From Bacteroidales bacterium (GTDB lineage: Bacteria > Bacteroidota > Bacteroidia > Bacteroidales > UBA932), in contig JAILLE010000020.1 in the NCBI GenBank assembly GCA_024693285.1, forward strand, positions 62,001-126,000: 64,000 nt of DNA. The letters are read 5' to 3'. Under the pieces are notes generated by a model. It made no database searches, was not told the DNA's origin, and was given only the letters and a program-made list of their open reading frames with translations. Both the position numbers and the translations under genes were made by a program. Below are positions 35,107 through 44,745 of the stretch, in pieces; positions within the stretch are counted from its first letter, which is position 1, and every line of letters begins with the position of its first letter.

Positions 35107-36774
35107 ATGGTAAAAATATATTGCAAGAACACCGGTACCTCGAAGGAGTTCGTCGAGGGAACCTCTTTGGGGGATATCTCCCAGGAATTCGAGTTTGAGA
35201 AACCCTATGATATCCTCGCGGCTAAGGTCAACAATGTCGCTCAGGGGCTCAGATTCAAGGTCTATCATAGCCTGGACGTGGAGTTTCTCGACTATCGGAC
35301 CTACACGGGCCGGAATTTCTATTGCAGGTCCCTGTGTTTTCTCTTATACAAGGGCATAAAGGATTTGTTTCCCGATAGTAAGCTGATAATCAGACGTCCC
35401 ATATCTAAGGGATATTACTGTAGTGTGGACAAGGGAAATGGGTCTGAGATCACCGAGGCGGACGTTGATGCGATCAGGGCCAGGATGCTGGAAATCGTGG
35501 ACCAGAATGTGCCGTTCCGCCGCCATGAGGCCAGGGTTGAGGATGCGATAAAGTCTTTCACCGCCCTTGGAGCTACGGACAAAGTCAAGCTTCTGGAGAC
35601 TTGCGGGGATGTGTATATCACTTATTATACTCTTGGAGGAACAGCGGATTATTACTATGATGAGCTTGTTCCAAGCGCCGGGTACCTGAAGACTTGGAGT
35701 GTTAGTCTCTATAGGGGAGGAGTCTTGCTGCGTGTGCCTGACAGGCATCATCCCGAGGATCTTGCCCCTTTCAGGGAGCAGCCTAAGACCTTCGGGGTTT
35801 TCCAAGAGTCGCACCGCTGGAACAGCATAATGGAGCTGGGTAATGTCGGTGATGTGAATGAGGCGATTCTAAGCGGAAAAGCCTCTGACCTGATTCAGAT
35901 CGCTGAGGCGCTTCAGGAGAAAAAGATAGTCCAGATCGCGGAGGAGATAGAAAGGCGTCATAACGACCCTGCCAATCCTTTGAGGCTTGTGCTTATCACC
36001 GGCCCGACCAGCAGTGGAAAAAGCACGTTCTGCAAGAGGTTGAGCATCCAGTTGAAGGCCTGTGGTATACGTCCCGTGTCTTTCTCCACGGACGACTACT
36101 TTGTCAATCGGCTTGACACTCCGAAACTGCCCGACGGTTCATTCGATTTCGACAATTTCGACACTGTCGACCACGACTATCTCCAGAAAGACCTTCTTAA
36201 ACTCCTCGCTGGGGAGGAGGTCGAGGTTCCTGAGTTCAATTTCGTGACGGGCTTGAGGGAGTTCAACGGCAAGAAACTGTCGCTGTCTGACCGTTCCGTC
36301 CTTCTCATCGAGGGCATCCATGCCTTGAACCCGAAATTGACTGACAAGGTCCCTGATGACGAGAAATTCAAGATATTCATCAACACGATCACTTCAATCT
36401 CCCTGGACTTCCATAACTGCATTCCGACGAGCGACAACCGGCTTCTGAGGCGTATTGTCAGGGACTTCCGTAAGGGAGCTTTCACGGCCCGTGAGACAAT
36501 CTCCAATTGGCCGAATGTGCGCCGTTCTGAGGTACGTTGGATATATCCTTTCCAGGAGGAGGCGGACGTGCTGTTCAACTCCGCTTATCTTGCCGAGTTC
36601 GCCGTATTGAGGTCCCATGCCGAGAGGATTCTGGCCACTGTGCCCAAGAACTGCAAAGAATACAGTGAGGCACACAGGCTATTGAATTTCCTCCATTATT
36701 TTGTTCCGGTATCTGACAGGGAGATTCCTCTTAACTCACTGATGCGAGGCTTTATAGGTGGCGGGAGCTTATGA
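35107..36774 (+). CDS. Nucleoside (uridine-like) kinase with N-terminal TGS/ThrRS-like domains
   Basis: The 555-residue cytosolic protein has an N-terminal TGS-like domain (residues 1-65), a ThrRS second-domain-like part with the FRRHEAR motif near 140, and a C-terminal kinase with P-loop GPTSSGKST (299-307), SFSTDDYF, and VLLIEGIHALNP. This three-part build is the standard Bacteroidetes and Firmicutes nucleoside kinase, probably phosphorylating uridine or a related nucleoside. Oddly it lies between two secreted GH127-type genes, with 12 bases before it and a 4-base overlap (ATGA) after it. Confidence 0.88.
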   Translation: MVKIYCKNTGTSKEFVEGTSLGDISQEFEFEKPYDILAAKVNNVAQGLRFKVYHSLDVEFLDYRTYTGRNFYCRSLCFLLYKGIKDLFPDSKLIIRRPISKGYYCSVDKGNGSEITEADVDAIRARMLEIVDQNVPFRRHEARVEDAIKSFTALGATDKVKLLETCGDVYITYYTLGGTADYYYDELVPSAGYLKTWSVSLYRGGVLLRVPDRHHPEDLAPFREQPKTFGVFQESHRWNSIMELGNVGDVNEAILSGKASDLIQIAEALQEKKIVQIAEEIERRHNDPANPLRLVLITGPTSSGKSTFCKRLSIQLKACGIRPVSFSTDDYFVNRLDTPKLPDGSFDFDNFDTVDHDYLQKDLLKLLAGEEVEVPEFNFVTGLREFNGKKLSLSDRSVLLIEGIHALNPKLTDKVPDDEKFKIFINTITSISLDFHNCIPTSDNRLLRRIVRDFRKGAFTARETISNWPNVRRSEVRWIYPFQEEADVLFNSAYLAEFAVLRSHAERILATVPKNCKEYSEAHRLLNFLHYFVPVSDREIPLNSLMRGFIGGGSL

Positions 36775-38771
36775 GACGCCTGGTTTCATCCGCGCTTATA
36801 ATCATGTCGCTGAGTGTCTTGGCGTCAGGAGGCACACCATCTCATATTCCTGTGGCTGAGCCACTTCCGTTAGGTAAAGTTCATCTTATAGGCGAGAACA
36901 GGTTGACATCCAACCGTGATCTGGACATCAAGGCTATGCTCAGTTGGGATGTCCGAAAGTTCCTGTATAACTATCTTGACACCTATGGTCTCGACACTTC
37001 AGGTTATCCTTTGCCGGACGGTTGGGACTCAATCGACACCAAACTTAAAGGACATGGGACAGGCCATTACATGTCCGCTCTTGCCTTGGCTTACGATGGT
37101 TGTCAGGATGAGGGTTTAAAAGCTGAGCTTCTCGGCCGGATCAGGACTATTGTGGACTGCCTGAGGGAGTGCCAGGAGCGGACTTTCACCTGGAGTGACT
37201 CTCTTGGCCGTTATCTGGAGGCAAGGGACTATGCGCCGGAAGATAAGTTGAGGGAGATGAAGGGCACATGGGAGGCCTTCGATGAGTATAAGAAAAATTA
37301 TGCTGAATATGGATACGGTTATCTCAACGCCATACCTGCCGCACATTGCGCCCTGGTTGAGATGTATCGGCCATATAACAATCGGGACTGGGTCTGGGCT
37401 CCATATTATGTAGTGCACAAACAACTGGCCGGGCTGATAGATATAGCTTCGCATGTGGATGACAAGGCTGTCGCCAAAAAAGCTTTGAAGATTGCTGAAG
37501 ACATGGGCCTCTGGGTGTGGAACCGGCTCAAATACAGGACTTTCGTCAATTCGGAGGGAACTCCTGAAGAGCGTCGCTCGCAGCCAGGAAACCGCTATGA
37601 GATGTGGAACATGTACATAGCTGGAGAGGTGGGCGGAATGGCTGAATCGCTTGCCAGGCTCTCGGTGATGGTGGATAACAGGACTTCAAGGGCACGTCTG
37701 CTGGAAGCTTCCGGATTCTTTGACAGCCCCGCTTTTTTCGAGCCTTTGGCCCGTGGTGAGGACTCTATCCACGGACGCCACGCCAATCAGCATATTCCTA
37801 TGGTTATCGGAGCATTGTGGCATTTCAGGGCTGGTGGCGACTCCAGGTATTACGATATCGCTTCGAATTTCTGGGATCTTGTCCAGGATCGTTATATATA
37901 TGCCACTGGCGGAGTGGGAGACTCGGAGATGTTCCGGGAACCATATACCCAAATGGCAAGCATGGTGGCTAGCCGTTATCCTGAGATGAACGAGACTTGC
38001 TGTGCCTACAATCTGGCCAAATTGACCAAGGACCTTAATTGCCTCAATCCCGATGATGCCCGCTATATGGATTATTATGAGCGGGTTATGTATAACCAGA
38101 TCGTAGGTTCGATCCATCCGGATGAGTATAAGGTGACCTACCAGTACGCTGTAGGGTTGAACGCCTCGAAGCCTTGGGGTAACCGGACTCCGCAAGAGTC
38201 TTGCTGTGGAGGAACCGGGGCGGAGAATCATGTGAAATACCAGGAGGCCGCGTATTTCGTCGCTAAAAATACTATTTGGGTAAGCTTGTATCTGCCAACT
38301 GAGGCCAGATGGGATAGGGAACGTGTGACCCTTGTCCAAGAGTGTGAGTGGCCGGCCCAGAGGTCGTTGATACGCTTAAAGAAGGGGCGGGGGAGGTTCT
38401 CCGTCAAGTTGCGGGTTCCTTACTGGGCCACTGAAGGCTTTGACATCAAGCTCAACGGCAAGTCCCTGGCTTCTGAATATACTCCCGGAAGCTATTTCGA
38501 GATTCCCCGGCGCCGTTGGACCCGTCGGGATGTCCTGGAAGTTGACATGCCTTATGTCCGTCACATCGAATACGGTCCTGATAAGGTGTTTGACGATAAG
38601 CTTGGGGTAGTGATGGAAGGTCCCCTGGTGATGGCGGCCACAGGAATCCAGAGCTGGGACGAGGCGGTTTTGACGCTTGGCGCTGACGGATTGCCGGATA
38701 GCGATCTGGCCTTTATCCCCGATTATCAGGCCGACACCTGTGTCACCCACTATTTCCGCATACACCCCTGA
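36771..38771 (+). CDS. GH127/DUF1680-family glycoside hydrolase, secreted
   Basis: The 666-residue protein has an N-terminal signal and the DUF1680 barrel with KGHGTGHYMSALALAY, YYVVHKQLAGLID, and the metal-site residues Glu408 and Cys410 in NETCC plus Cys478-Cys479 in ESCCGG. It is clearly a different subfamily from the upstream GH127-type protein (little resemblance outside the active site). beta-L-Arabinofuranosidase activity is the family expectation. The start overlaps the kinase stop. Confidence 0.87.
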   Translation: MRRLVSSALIIMSLSVLASGGTPSHIPVAEPLPLGKVHLIGENRLTSNRDLDIKAMLSWDVRKFLYNYLDTYGLDTSGYPLPDGWDSIDTKLKGHGTGHYMSALALAYDGCQDEGLKAELLGRIRTIVDCLRECQERTFTWSDSLGRYLEARDYAPEDKLREMKGTWEAFDEYKKNYAEYGYGYLNAIPAAHCALVEMYRPYNNRDWVWAPYYVVHKQLAGLIDIASHVDDKAVAKKALKIAEDMGLWVWNRLKYRTFVNSEGTPEERRSQPGNRYEMWNMYIAGEVGGMAESLARLSVMVDNRTSRARLLEASGFFDSPAFFEPLARGEDSIHGRHANQHIPMVIGALWHFRAGGDSRYYDIASNFWDLVQDRYIYATGGVGDSEMFREPYTQMASMVASRYPEMNETCCAYNLAKLTKDLNCLNPDDARYMDYYERVMYNQIVGSIHPDEYKVTYQYAVGLNASKPWGNRTPQESCCGGTGAENHVKYQEAAYFVAKNTIWVSLYLPTEARWDRERVTLVQECEWPAQRSLIRLKKGRGRFSVKLRVPYWATEGFDIKLNGKSLASEYTPGSYFEIPRRRWTRRDVLEVDMPYVRHIEYGPDKVFDDKLGVVMEGPLVMAATGIQSWDEAVLTLGADGLPDSDLAFIPDYQADTCVTHYFRIHP

Positions 38772-38786
38772 CAGTCCCGAGGGCTA

Positions 38787-38818
38787 TTTGCTTTTGACCT
38801 TCGAGTATGTTATATTTG
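38787..38818 (+). promoter_or_regulatory. Promoter of ridA and the ABC exporter genes
   Basis: TTTG at 38787-38790 and TATATTTG at 38811-38818 are 20 bases apart, an exact match to the Bacteroidetes consensus, about 35 bases before the ridA ATG. Confidence 0.75.
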
Positions 38819-38853
38819 AGAGAACTAATTGATTTATTTAATATTTAATTGAT

Positions 38854-39240
38854 ATGAAGCAGATCAGCACAGTCAATGCTCCCGCCGCCATCGGTCCGTA
38901 CAGCCAGGCGGTTTCCCACAGCGGTTTGGTCGGTTTGGTTTTCGTCTCAGGTCAGTTGCCCATCGATCCTGCCACAGGAGCCTTCCCGGAAGGTGGAATC
39001 GAGGCACAGACGAGGCAATCCCTTACCAACATCAAGGCTATTCTTGAACAGGCGGGCACGTCTATGAATAAAGTCTTGAAAACGACTGTCCTTCTGGCCG
39101 ATATGGGCGATTTCGCGGCTATGAACGGAGTCTATGCCGAGTTCTTCACTGAGCCTTATCCCGCCAGGTGCGCGTTCGCTGTCAAAACTCTTCCTAAGGG
39201 AGCCCTCGTCGAGATCGAATGCATAGCCGCTGAATGCTGA
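38854..39240 (+). CDS. ridA: RidA-family enamine/imine deaminase
   Basis: The 128-residue protein carries the YjgF/UK114 motifs: GPYSQAV at the N-terminus, [14 protein letters not shown], the middle KTTVLLADM, and Arg105 in PARCAFAV, needed for hydrolysis of 2-aminoacrylate. It removes reactive enamines made by PLP enzymes. It overlaps the first ABC exporter gene by 7 bases, so the three genes are coupled. Confidence 0.94.
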   Translation: MKQISTVNAPAAIGPYSQAVSHSGLVGLVFVSGQLPIDPATGAFPEGGIEAQTRQSLTNIKAILEQAGTSMNKVLKTTVLLADMGDFAAMNGVYAEFFTEPYPARCAFAVKTLPKGALVEIECIAAEC

Positions 39241-40991
39241 AGACGATTTTCAGTAGGGTTGGGCGGTTCAAAACCGCCGCTTTGCTGACTCCGGTCTGGA
39301 CCGCGGCCGAGGTTATAATGGGTGTGCTTATCCCTTATGTGACGGCATCCCTGATTGATAAGGGAATCAGCGCCGGGAATATGCCCGAAGTGTATAAATA
39401 TGGGGCCCTGATGCTTCTGATGGCCTTTTTTAGCACTTTGTTTGGCATCTTGGCGGCCCGTTTCGCCGCATATTCTTCGACTGGTCTCGCGGCCAACCTC
39501 AGGGAAGCCATGTACACCAATATCCAGCGCTTCTCATTCTCCGACATAGACAAGTATTCCACCGCAGGGCTTGTCACAAGGATGACAACTGATGTCAGCA
39601 ATATCCAGGGAGCCTTCCAGATGCTGCTGAGAATCAGTTTTCGGGCACCGCTCAACATGGTTTTCAGCCTGTTCATGTGCTTCTTTATCAATAGCAGGCT
39701 GAGTCTCATTTTCCTGGTCGCCATGGTTATCCTGAGCACATGCCTGTTTTTCTTGATCAAGCGCGCCTCCAAGCTCTTTGTCAAGATATTCGAGAGGTAC
39801 GATGCGCTTAATGGAGTCATACAGGAGAATGTCTCCGGAATCAGGGTTGTCAAAGCCTATGTGCGTGAAGATCATGAGTTGAGCAAGTTTGACAAGGCCG
39901 CGCTCTCACTATATACCTTGAATGTGAAGGCGGAAGGCCTGATGGCTTTGAACCATCCGGTGATGAACCTGGTCGTATACGGCTGTATCATCGCCCTTTC
40001 ATGGTTCGGCGCGCATTTTATCGTCGGGGGGACTCTAACGACTGGACAGTTGACCTCTCTCTTCGCTTATATCATGACACTCATGACATCTTTGATGATG
40101 CTCTCGATGATTTTCGTCCAGTTGACACAGAGCGCCGCGAGCGGAAAGAGGGTGGCGGATGTGATCAACGAGGAGCCGGACATGTACGATCCGGAGAATC
40201 CTATTCTTGAAGTGAAGGACGGCAGCATCGATTTCAAGGATGTTTATTTCGCTTACACTAAAGGTGGCGATTATGCACTGGAAGATATTGATTTCCATAT
40301 AGATGCCGGAGAGACAATCGGCGTGATTGGAGGTACCGGCAGCGGAAAATCCAGCCTTGTTTTCCTGATCTCCAGGCTATATGATGTGTCTGAGGGTTCC
40401 GTCAAAGTAGGAGGAGTGGATGTGCGTGAATACCAGATGGAGGCTTTGAGAAACCAGGTGGCTGTCGTGCTCCAGAAGAGCACTCTGTTCTCCGGAACAA
40501 TTCTGGAGAATCTCCGTTGGGGACGGGAGGACGCGACTGAGGAGGAATGCAGGGAGGCTTGCCGTCAGGCTTGTGCTGATGAGTTTATCGAGCAGATGCC
40601 CGACGGCTACAACACTTATATCGAGCAGGGTGGAACAAATGTCTCAGGTGGACAGCGACAGAGGATTTGCATAGCCAGGGCCCTTCTGAAGCGCCCTAAA
40701 GTGCTTATTCTGGATGATTCGACCTCAGCGGTTGACACGGCGACCGATGCCCACATCAGAAAGGCGATCTCGGGTCGGATTGAGGGCTTGACGAAAGTGA
40801 TTATCTCCCAGCGTATTCTCAGTATCCAGGACGCTGACCGGATTATTGTGATGGACAACGGCCGTGTGGCTGCTTTCGACACACACGAGAACCTGCTGAA
40901 AACCTGTGAGATATATAAGGACATATATGAAATGCAGACCTCTGGTGGCGAGGCTGATTTTGATGAGGGAAAGGAGGTGGCTGTAGCATGA
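39234..40991 (+). CDS. Heterodimeric ABC exporter subunit with degenerate ATPase site
   Basis: The 585-residue half-transporter has six membrane segments (residues 1-310) and an ABC domain with Walker [10 protein letters not shown], signature [15 protein letters not shown] and Walker [12 protein letters not shown]. The catalytic Glu is replaced by Asp495, and the switch His by Gln526 (IISQRI). These two changes are the mark of the degenerate subunit in TM287/288- or LmrCD-type heterodimers. Its partner follows with a 4-base overlap. The substrate is unknown, perhaps a drug or lipid. Confidence 0.93.
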   Translation: MLKTIFSRVGRFKTAALLTPVWTAAEVIMGVLIPYVTASLIDKGISAGNMPEVYKYGALMLLMAFFSTLFGILAARFAAYSSTGLAANLREAMYTNIQRFSFSDIDKYSTAGLVTRMTTDVSNIQGAFQMLLRISFRAPLNMVFSLFMCFFINSRLSLIFLVAMVILSTCLFFLIKRASKLFVKIFERYDALNGVIQENVSGIRVVKAYVREDHELSKFDKAALSLYTLNVKAEGLMALNHPVMNLVVYGCIIALSWFGAHFIVGGTLTTGQLTSLFAYIMTLMTSLMMLSMIFVQLTQSAASGKRVADVINEEPDMYDPENPILEVKDGSIDFKDVYFAYTKGGDYALEDIDFHIDAGETIGVIGGTGSGKSSLVFLISRLYDVSEGSVKVGGVDVREYQMEALRNQVAVVLQKSTLFSGTILENLRWGREDATEEECREACRQACADEFIEQMPDGYNTYIEQGGTNVSGGQRQRICIARALLKRPKVLILDDSTSAVDTATDAHIRKAISGRIEGLTKVIISQRILSIQDADRIIVMDNGRVAAFDTHENLLKTCEIYKDIYEMQTSGGEADFDEGKEVAVA

Positions 40992-42931
40992 GATCGAATC
41001 AAAACAGAGGGGGAGTGAGGGAGCCACATATGTCCAGGGCGGAATTGAAGAAGAGCCTTGGGAAAGGCTCCACCGTATGGAGACTGTTTGGTTTCATATT
41101 CAAGAACTACAAGATACGTTTTGCCGTTGTGCTGGCGTGCATCGTGGTTTCCGCTTTGACAACACTTGCATCCTCACTCTTCACGAGGACTCTGATTGAT
41201 GATTATATCACCCCGATGCTGTCGCAAAGCGTTCCGGACTACTCTCCGCTCGCTGTAGCGCTGTTGAAGCTCGCTGTCGTTCTGCTGGTTGGTGTAGCTG
41301 CGTCATATTCCTATAATCTGATTATGATATTCGTGGGGCAGGGAACGATGCTCAAACTTCGTCAGGGACTATTCTCCCATATGGAAGATCTTCCATTGAG
41401 CTATTTCGACTCCCATTCCCACGGGGATATCATGTCGGTCTATACGAATGATGTCGACACCTTGCGTCAGGTAATAGGAAACACTGTCCCGAACCTCTTC
41501 CAATCGTTGATCACGCTGGTTTCGACTTTCATTTCCATGGTGGTCCTGTCTTTGCCGCTTACTCTGGTCTCCGTGTTGATGGCGGTGCTTACTGTTAGGG
41601 TTACGGCTCGCTTGGGCAGTATTTCCAGAAAGTATTTCGCTGATCGGCAGCGCTCTCTTGGAGCCGTAAATGGCTTTATCGAGGAAATGGTGTCCGGGCA
41701 GAGGGTTGTCAAGGTCTACTGCCATGAGAAGAAGGCGGTGGAGGACTTCGCTGTCCTTAACGAACAGCTTCGCTCAAGCGCTTACAACGCCAACAAGATT
41801 GGAAGCATGGTGATGCCTATCAACGGGAATATAGGCAACCTCGGCTATGTGCTAACCGCTGTTGTCGGCGCATTGATCGCGCTGGGTGGTGTGACGGCGT
41901 GGTACCTTTCGGGAATCGGTGGCGCGGCCCTTACTCTCGGTACTTTGGTCGCCTTCTTGTCACTTCAGAAGAATTTCACCAGGCCGATTTCCAGCATCTC
42001 GAATGAGATCAACTCGATCGCGATGGCCTCCGCCGGAACTGACCGGGTATATTCCCTGCTAGATGAACCCCAAGAAGTTGATAACGGAAATGTTACACTT
42101 GTTAACTCTTCTGTTTCCCATAATGGTTCTCTGACTGTTAGCGAATCACGTACTGGCACTTGGGCATGGAAGGCGAAGGGGGAAGAGCTGGTTCCTTTGC
42201 AGGGTCTAGTGAGTTTAAAGGATGTCGATTTCAGCTATGTTGAAGGTAAACAGGTGCTGTTTGACATATCGTTGACAGCTTATCCGGGCCAGAAGATCGC
42301 CTTCGTCGGAGGCACTGGCGCCGGAAAGACCACGATCACTAATCTCATCAACCGGTTCTACGAGATTCAGGAAGGCACCATAACTTACGATGGTTTCAAC
42401 ATCCGGGACATCGAGAAAGACTCACTCCGTCGAAGTCTTGGAATAGTCTTGCAAGAGACTTGTCTTTTCTCCGCCTCAGTCATGGACAATATCCGCTATG
42501 GCCGGCTAGACGCCACGGATGAAGAATGCCGCACGGCTGCTAGACTTGTCTATGCGGATTCTTTCATCCGCAGGTTACCGCAAGGTTACGACACAGTCCT
42601 CGCCGCTGACGGAGGAAACCTCTCCCAAGGTGAGCGTCAGTTGTTGGCTATCGCCCGAGCCGCAGTCGCTGATCCTCCGGTGCTGATCCTGGATGAGGCC
42701 ACATCCTCAATCGATACTCGTACTGAGAAGCTGATCCAGAAGGGAATGGACTCCCTTATGAAAGGCCGCACCACCTTCGTTATCGCCCACAGGCTCTCTA
42801 CTGTCCAGAACGCCAATTATATTATGGTCCTTGACCACGGCCATATAATTGAGCGGGGGAGACATGACGAACTGCTCGCCCAGAAAGGCAAGTACTACGA
42901 GTTATACACCGGGAACCAGATTACCGCCTAG
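40988..42931 (+). CDS. Heterodimeric ABC exporter subunit with canonical ATPase residues
   Basis: The 647-residue half-transporter has six membrane segments and an ABC domain with Walker A GGTGAGKTT, the variant signature NLSQGERQLLAIARA, Walker B LILDEATSSID (Glu570) and switch His in VIAHRLSTV. The LSQGE signature together with the full catalytic Glu matches the TM288-like partner. An extra 40-residue stretch (about 355-400) lies between the membrane and nucleotide-binding parts. A later ATG at 41030 is an alternative start. Confidence 0.93.
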   Translation: MRSNQNRGGVREPHMSRAELKKSLGKGSTVWRLFGFIFKNYKIRFAVVLACIVVSALTTLASSLFTRTLIDDYITPMLSQSVPDYSPLAVALLKLAVVLLVGVAASYSYNLIMIFVGQGTMLKLRQGLFSHMEDLPLSYFDSHSHGDIMSVYTNDVDTLRQVIGNTVPNLFQSLITLVSTFISMVVLSLPLTLVSVLMAVLTVRVTARLGSISRKYFADRQRSLGAVNGFIEEMVSGQRVVKVYCHEKKAVEDFAVLNEQLRSSAYNANKIGSMVMPINGNIGNLGYVLTAVVGALIALGGVTAWYLSGIGGAALTLGTLVAFLSLQKNFTRPISSISNEINSIAMASAGTDRVYSLLDEPQEVDNGNVTLVNSSVSHNGSLTVSESRTGTWAWKAKGEELVPLQGLVSLKDVDFSYVEGKQVLFDISLTAYPGQKIAFVGGTGAGKTTITNLINRFYEIQEGTITYDGFNIRDIEKDSLRRSLGIVLQETCLFSASVMDNIRYGRLDATDEECRTAARLVYADSFIRRLPQGYDTVLAADGGNLSQGERQLLAIARAAVADPPVLILDEATSSIDTRTEKLIQKGMDSLMKGRTTFVIAHRLSTVQNANYIMVLDHGHIIERGRHDELLAQKGKYYELYTGNQITA

Positions 42932-42973
42932 CTTTTTTTTTGACTATATTCGCGTTATATATATTACGTACTT

Positions 42974-43867
42974 ATGCCATTTTTAAAGAAACCTTGGTCC
43001 CTCGCTGACGGATTCATCTTTGGCGGCGGGCTAATCCTCCTGGGATTCCTTTTACAGGTCATATTCGGGCCTGTGAATTGGAATCTCATAGCTTCCCCTG
43101 TGAACCTCATTATGCTTTTAGCGCTTCTGGTCCTGGTGACCGTGGTCTATGTGATGAGGGAAAAGGCCGGTTTTTTCGGTTGGCTAGGCTCGCCCGAGGC
43201 CGCTGTCCCGGCTATCTCTTGCGCTTTGTTCCTGACTATAATCATGGGCCTGACCGCTCAAATCCCCGAGAGAGGTTGGCTAGGGAACATGGTGACTTTC
43301 TGGCCTTTTGTCATATGTTTTGTCTGGTTGACTGTCTCGGTTGGGCTTAGCGCTTTTGGCGGTATCCGCCGTGTCGTCCATTCTTGGAAGGCTATCCCAT
43401 ACACTCTGATTCATCTGGGTTTTTTCGTGACCCTCGTCTGTGCCACTCTTGGTAGCGCTGACAAGCGTGACCTGGAGATGACCCTTCATGAAGGCGAGAC
43501 CGTCTCCACTGCCTCTACTGAGGACGGAACCTCTTATGAGACAGGACTTTCGGTCCGTCTTGACGACTTCACGATGGAAACCTATCCCAACGGTATGCCG
43601 AAGCGCTTCGCCTCAGATGTCGTCGTTAAAGGAAAGAGCGGGAAAGATATCACCGCTGTCATAGAGGTCAACAAACCTCTCAAAGTCGACGGTTGGAAGA
43701 TGTACCAGTACGGCTACGATGAGGAAGCCGGGACGGAGAGTCAGGTCAGTATCCTTGAGATCGTGAAAGATCCATGGCTGCCTCTGGTGTATGTGGGAAT
43801 ATTCATGATGTTGGCCGGAGCCTTGTTAATGCTCGTCACCGGCTTCAAAAGGGAGGAAGTGAAATGA
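42974..43867 (+). CDS. ResB-like cytochrome c biogenesis protein (CcsB type)
   Basis: The 297-residue protein has four or five membrane segments and a periplasmic part (residues 160-265) with LEMTLHEGETVSTA and KPLKVDGWKMYQYGYD, which is the ResB pattern; it is shorter than Gram-positive ResB. With the next gene it forms the system II heme delivery and ligation complex for c-type cytochromes. Its last 4 bases overlap the ccsA start. No cytochrome c gene is next to it. Confidence 0.85.
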   Translation: MPFLKKPWSLADGFIFGGGLILLGFLLQVIFGPVNWNLIASPVNLIMLLALLVLVTVVYVMREKAGFFGWLGSPEAAVPAISCALFLTIIMGLTAQIPERGWLGNMVTFWPFVICFVWLTVSVGLSAFGGIRRVVHSWKAIPYTLIHLGFFVTLVCATLGSADKRDLEMTLHEGETVSTASTEDGTSYETGLSVRLDDFTMETYPNGMPKRFASDVVVKGKSGKDITAVIEVNKPLKVDGWKMYQYGYDEEAGTESQVSILEIVKDPWLPLVYVGIFMMLAGALLMLVTGFKREEVK

Positions 43868-44643
43868 GTTGGGATGTTTTTATTTGGTTCGCCGCTGCCG
43901 CGGTGATACTTTGGGCATTAGGCGCCGTTCAGGCCTGGATAGGCAAAAGAAGTTCGGCTATAATCAATTATGGTCTTGGAATATTGGTATTCTTCTCATT
44001 CATCCTCGCCATGTGGATCACGTTGGAGCGCCCGCCGCTCCGGACGATGGGGGAGACCAGACTTTGGTACTCCTTCTTCCTCGCTGTGGCCGGAATGATC
44101 GTTTATTGCCGGTGGAAATACAAGTGGATATTGTCTTTCAGCACTATCATGTCGCTTGTGTTCATCATCGTCAACCTCCTCAAGCCTGAGATCCACTCCA
44201 AGAACCTTATGCCGGCGTTACAGAGTCCATGGTTTGCCCCGCATGTCATCGTCTACATGTTCTCATATGGAATGCTCGGTGCCGCCACAATCATGGCCTT
44301 GTATATTCTTATTTTCCGAAAAGAAAACACGACAGAGGAAGACATGGCGACTACGGATAACCTTGTTACCACAGGTCTCTCGTTCCTGACTTTCGGGATG
44401 TTGTTCGGGGCTTTGTGGGCTCAGGTGGCCTGGGGCACGTATTGGGCTTGGGACCCTAAGGAGACTTGGGCCGCCATCACCTGGCTTGCCTATCTATTGT
44501 ATCTCCATTTCCGTGTCGCGCGTCCCAAGGACCGTCAAACGGCCATGTGGATCCTGCTGCTAGCCTTTGTATGCTTGCAGATCTGCTGGTGGGGTATCAA
44601 CTACCTCCCTTCGGCCCACGCCACCTCCATTCATGTCTATTAA
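43864..44643 (+). CDS. ccsA: CcsA/ResC-like cytochrome c assembly protein
   Basis: The ATG at 43864 overlaps the ResB stop; the frame upstream lies in ResB and is rejected. The 259-residue protein has eight membrane segments and the heme-handling WWD motif WGTYWAWDPKETWAAITW. Conserved His residues occur in HVIVYMFSYG and near the end (HATSIHVY). It acts with the upstream protein in heme transport and attachment. Confidence 0.92.
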   Translation: MSWDVFIWFAAAAVILWALGAVQAWIGKRSSAIINYGLGILVFFSFILAMWITLERPPLRTMGETRLWYSFFLAVAGMIVYCRWKYKWILSFSTIMSLVFIIVNLLKPEIHSKNLMPALQSPWFAPHVIVYMFSYGMLGAATIMALYILIFRKENTTEEDMATTDNLVTTGLSFLTFGMLFGALWAQVAWGTYWAWDPKETWAAITWLAYLLYLHFRVARPKDRQTAMWILLLAFVCLQICWWGINYLPSAHATSIHVY

Positions 44644-44674
44644 CGTTCGAGGACGACGTCCGAGTTCAGGGGGG

Positions 44675-44745
44675 TTGGGGGGAACGCCCCCCAATGAAGA
44701 ATAGGATCTTTGATCAGTAGATCGTAGCCATACGATCTACTGATC
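44675..44745. repeat. Inverted repeats in the ccsA/prsW convergent junction
   Basis: Two perfect hairpins are present. TTGGGGGG (44675-44682) pairs with CCCCCCAA (44687-44694). GATCAGTAGATCGTA (44712-44726) pairs with TACGATCTACTGATC (44731-44745) around GCCA. The second one contains the stop codon of the prsW-like gene. Neither has a T-run. They may end transcription from both sides or block exonucleases. Confidence 0.7.

Noticed and set aside
42945..42952. TATATTCG as a promoter for the ResB-like gene
   Set aside because: One mismatch in the core TTTG and no upstream element at the right spacing.
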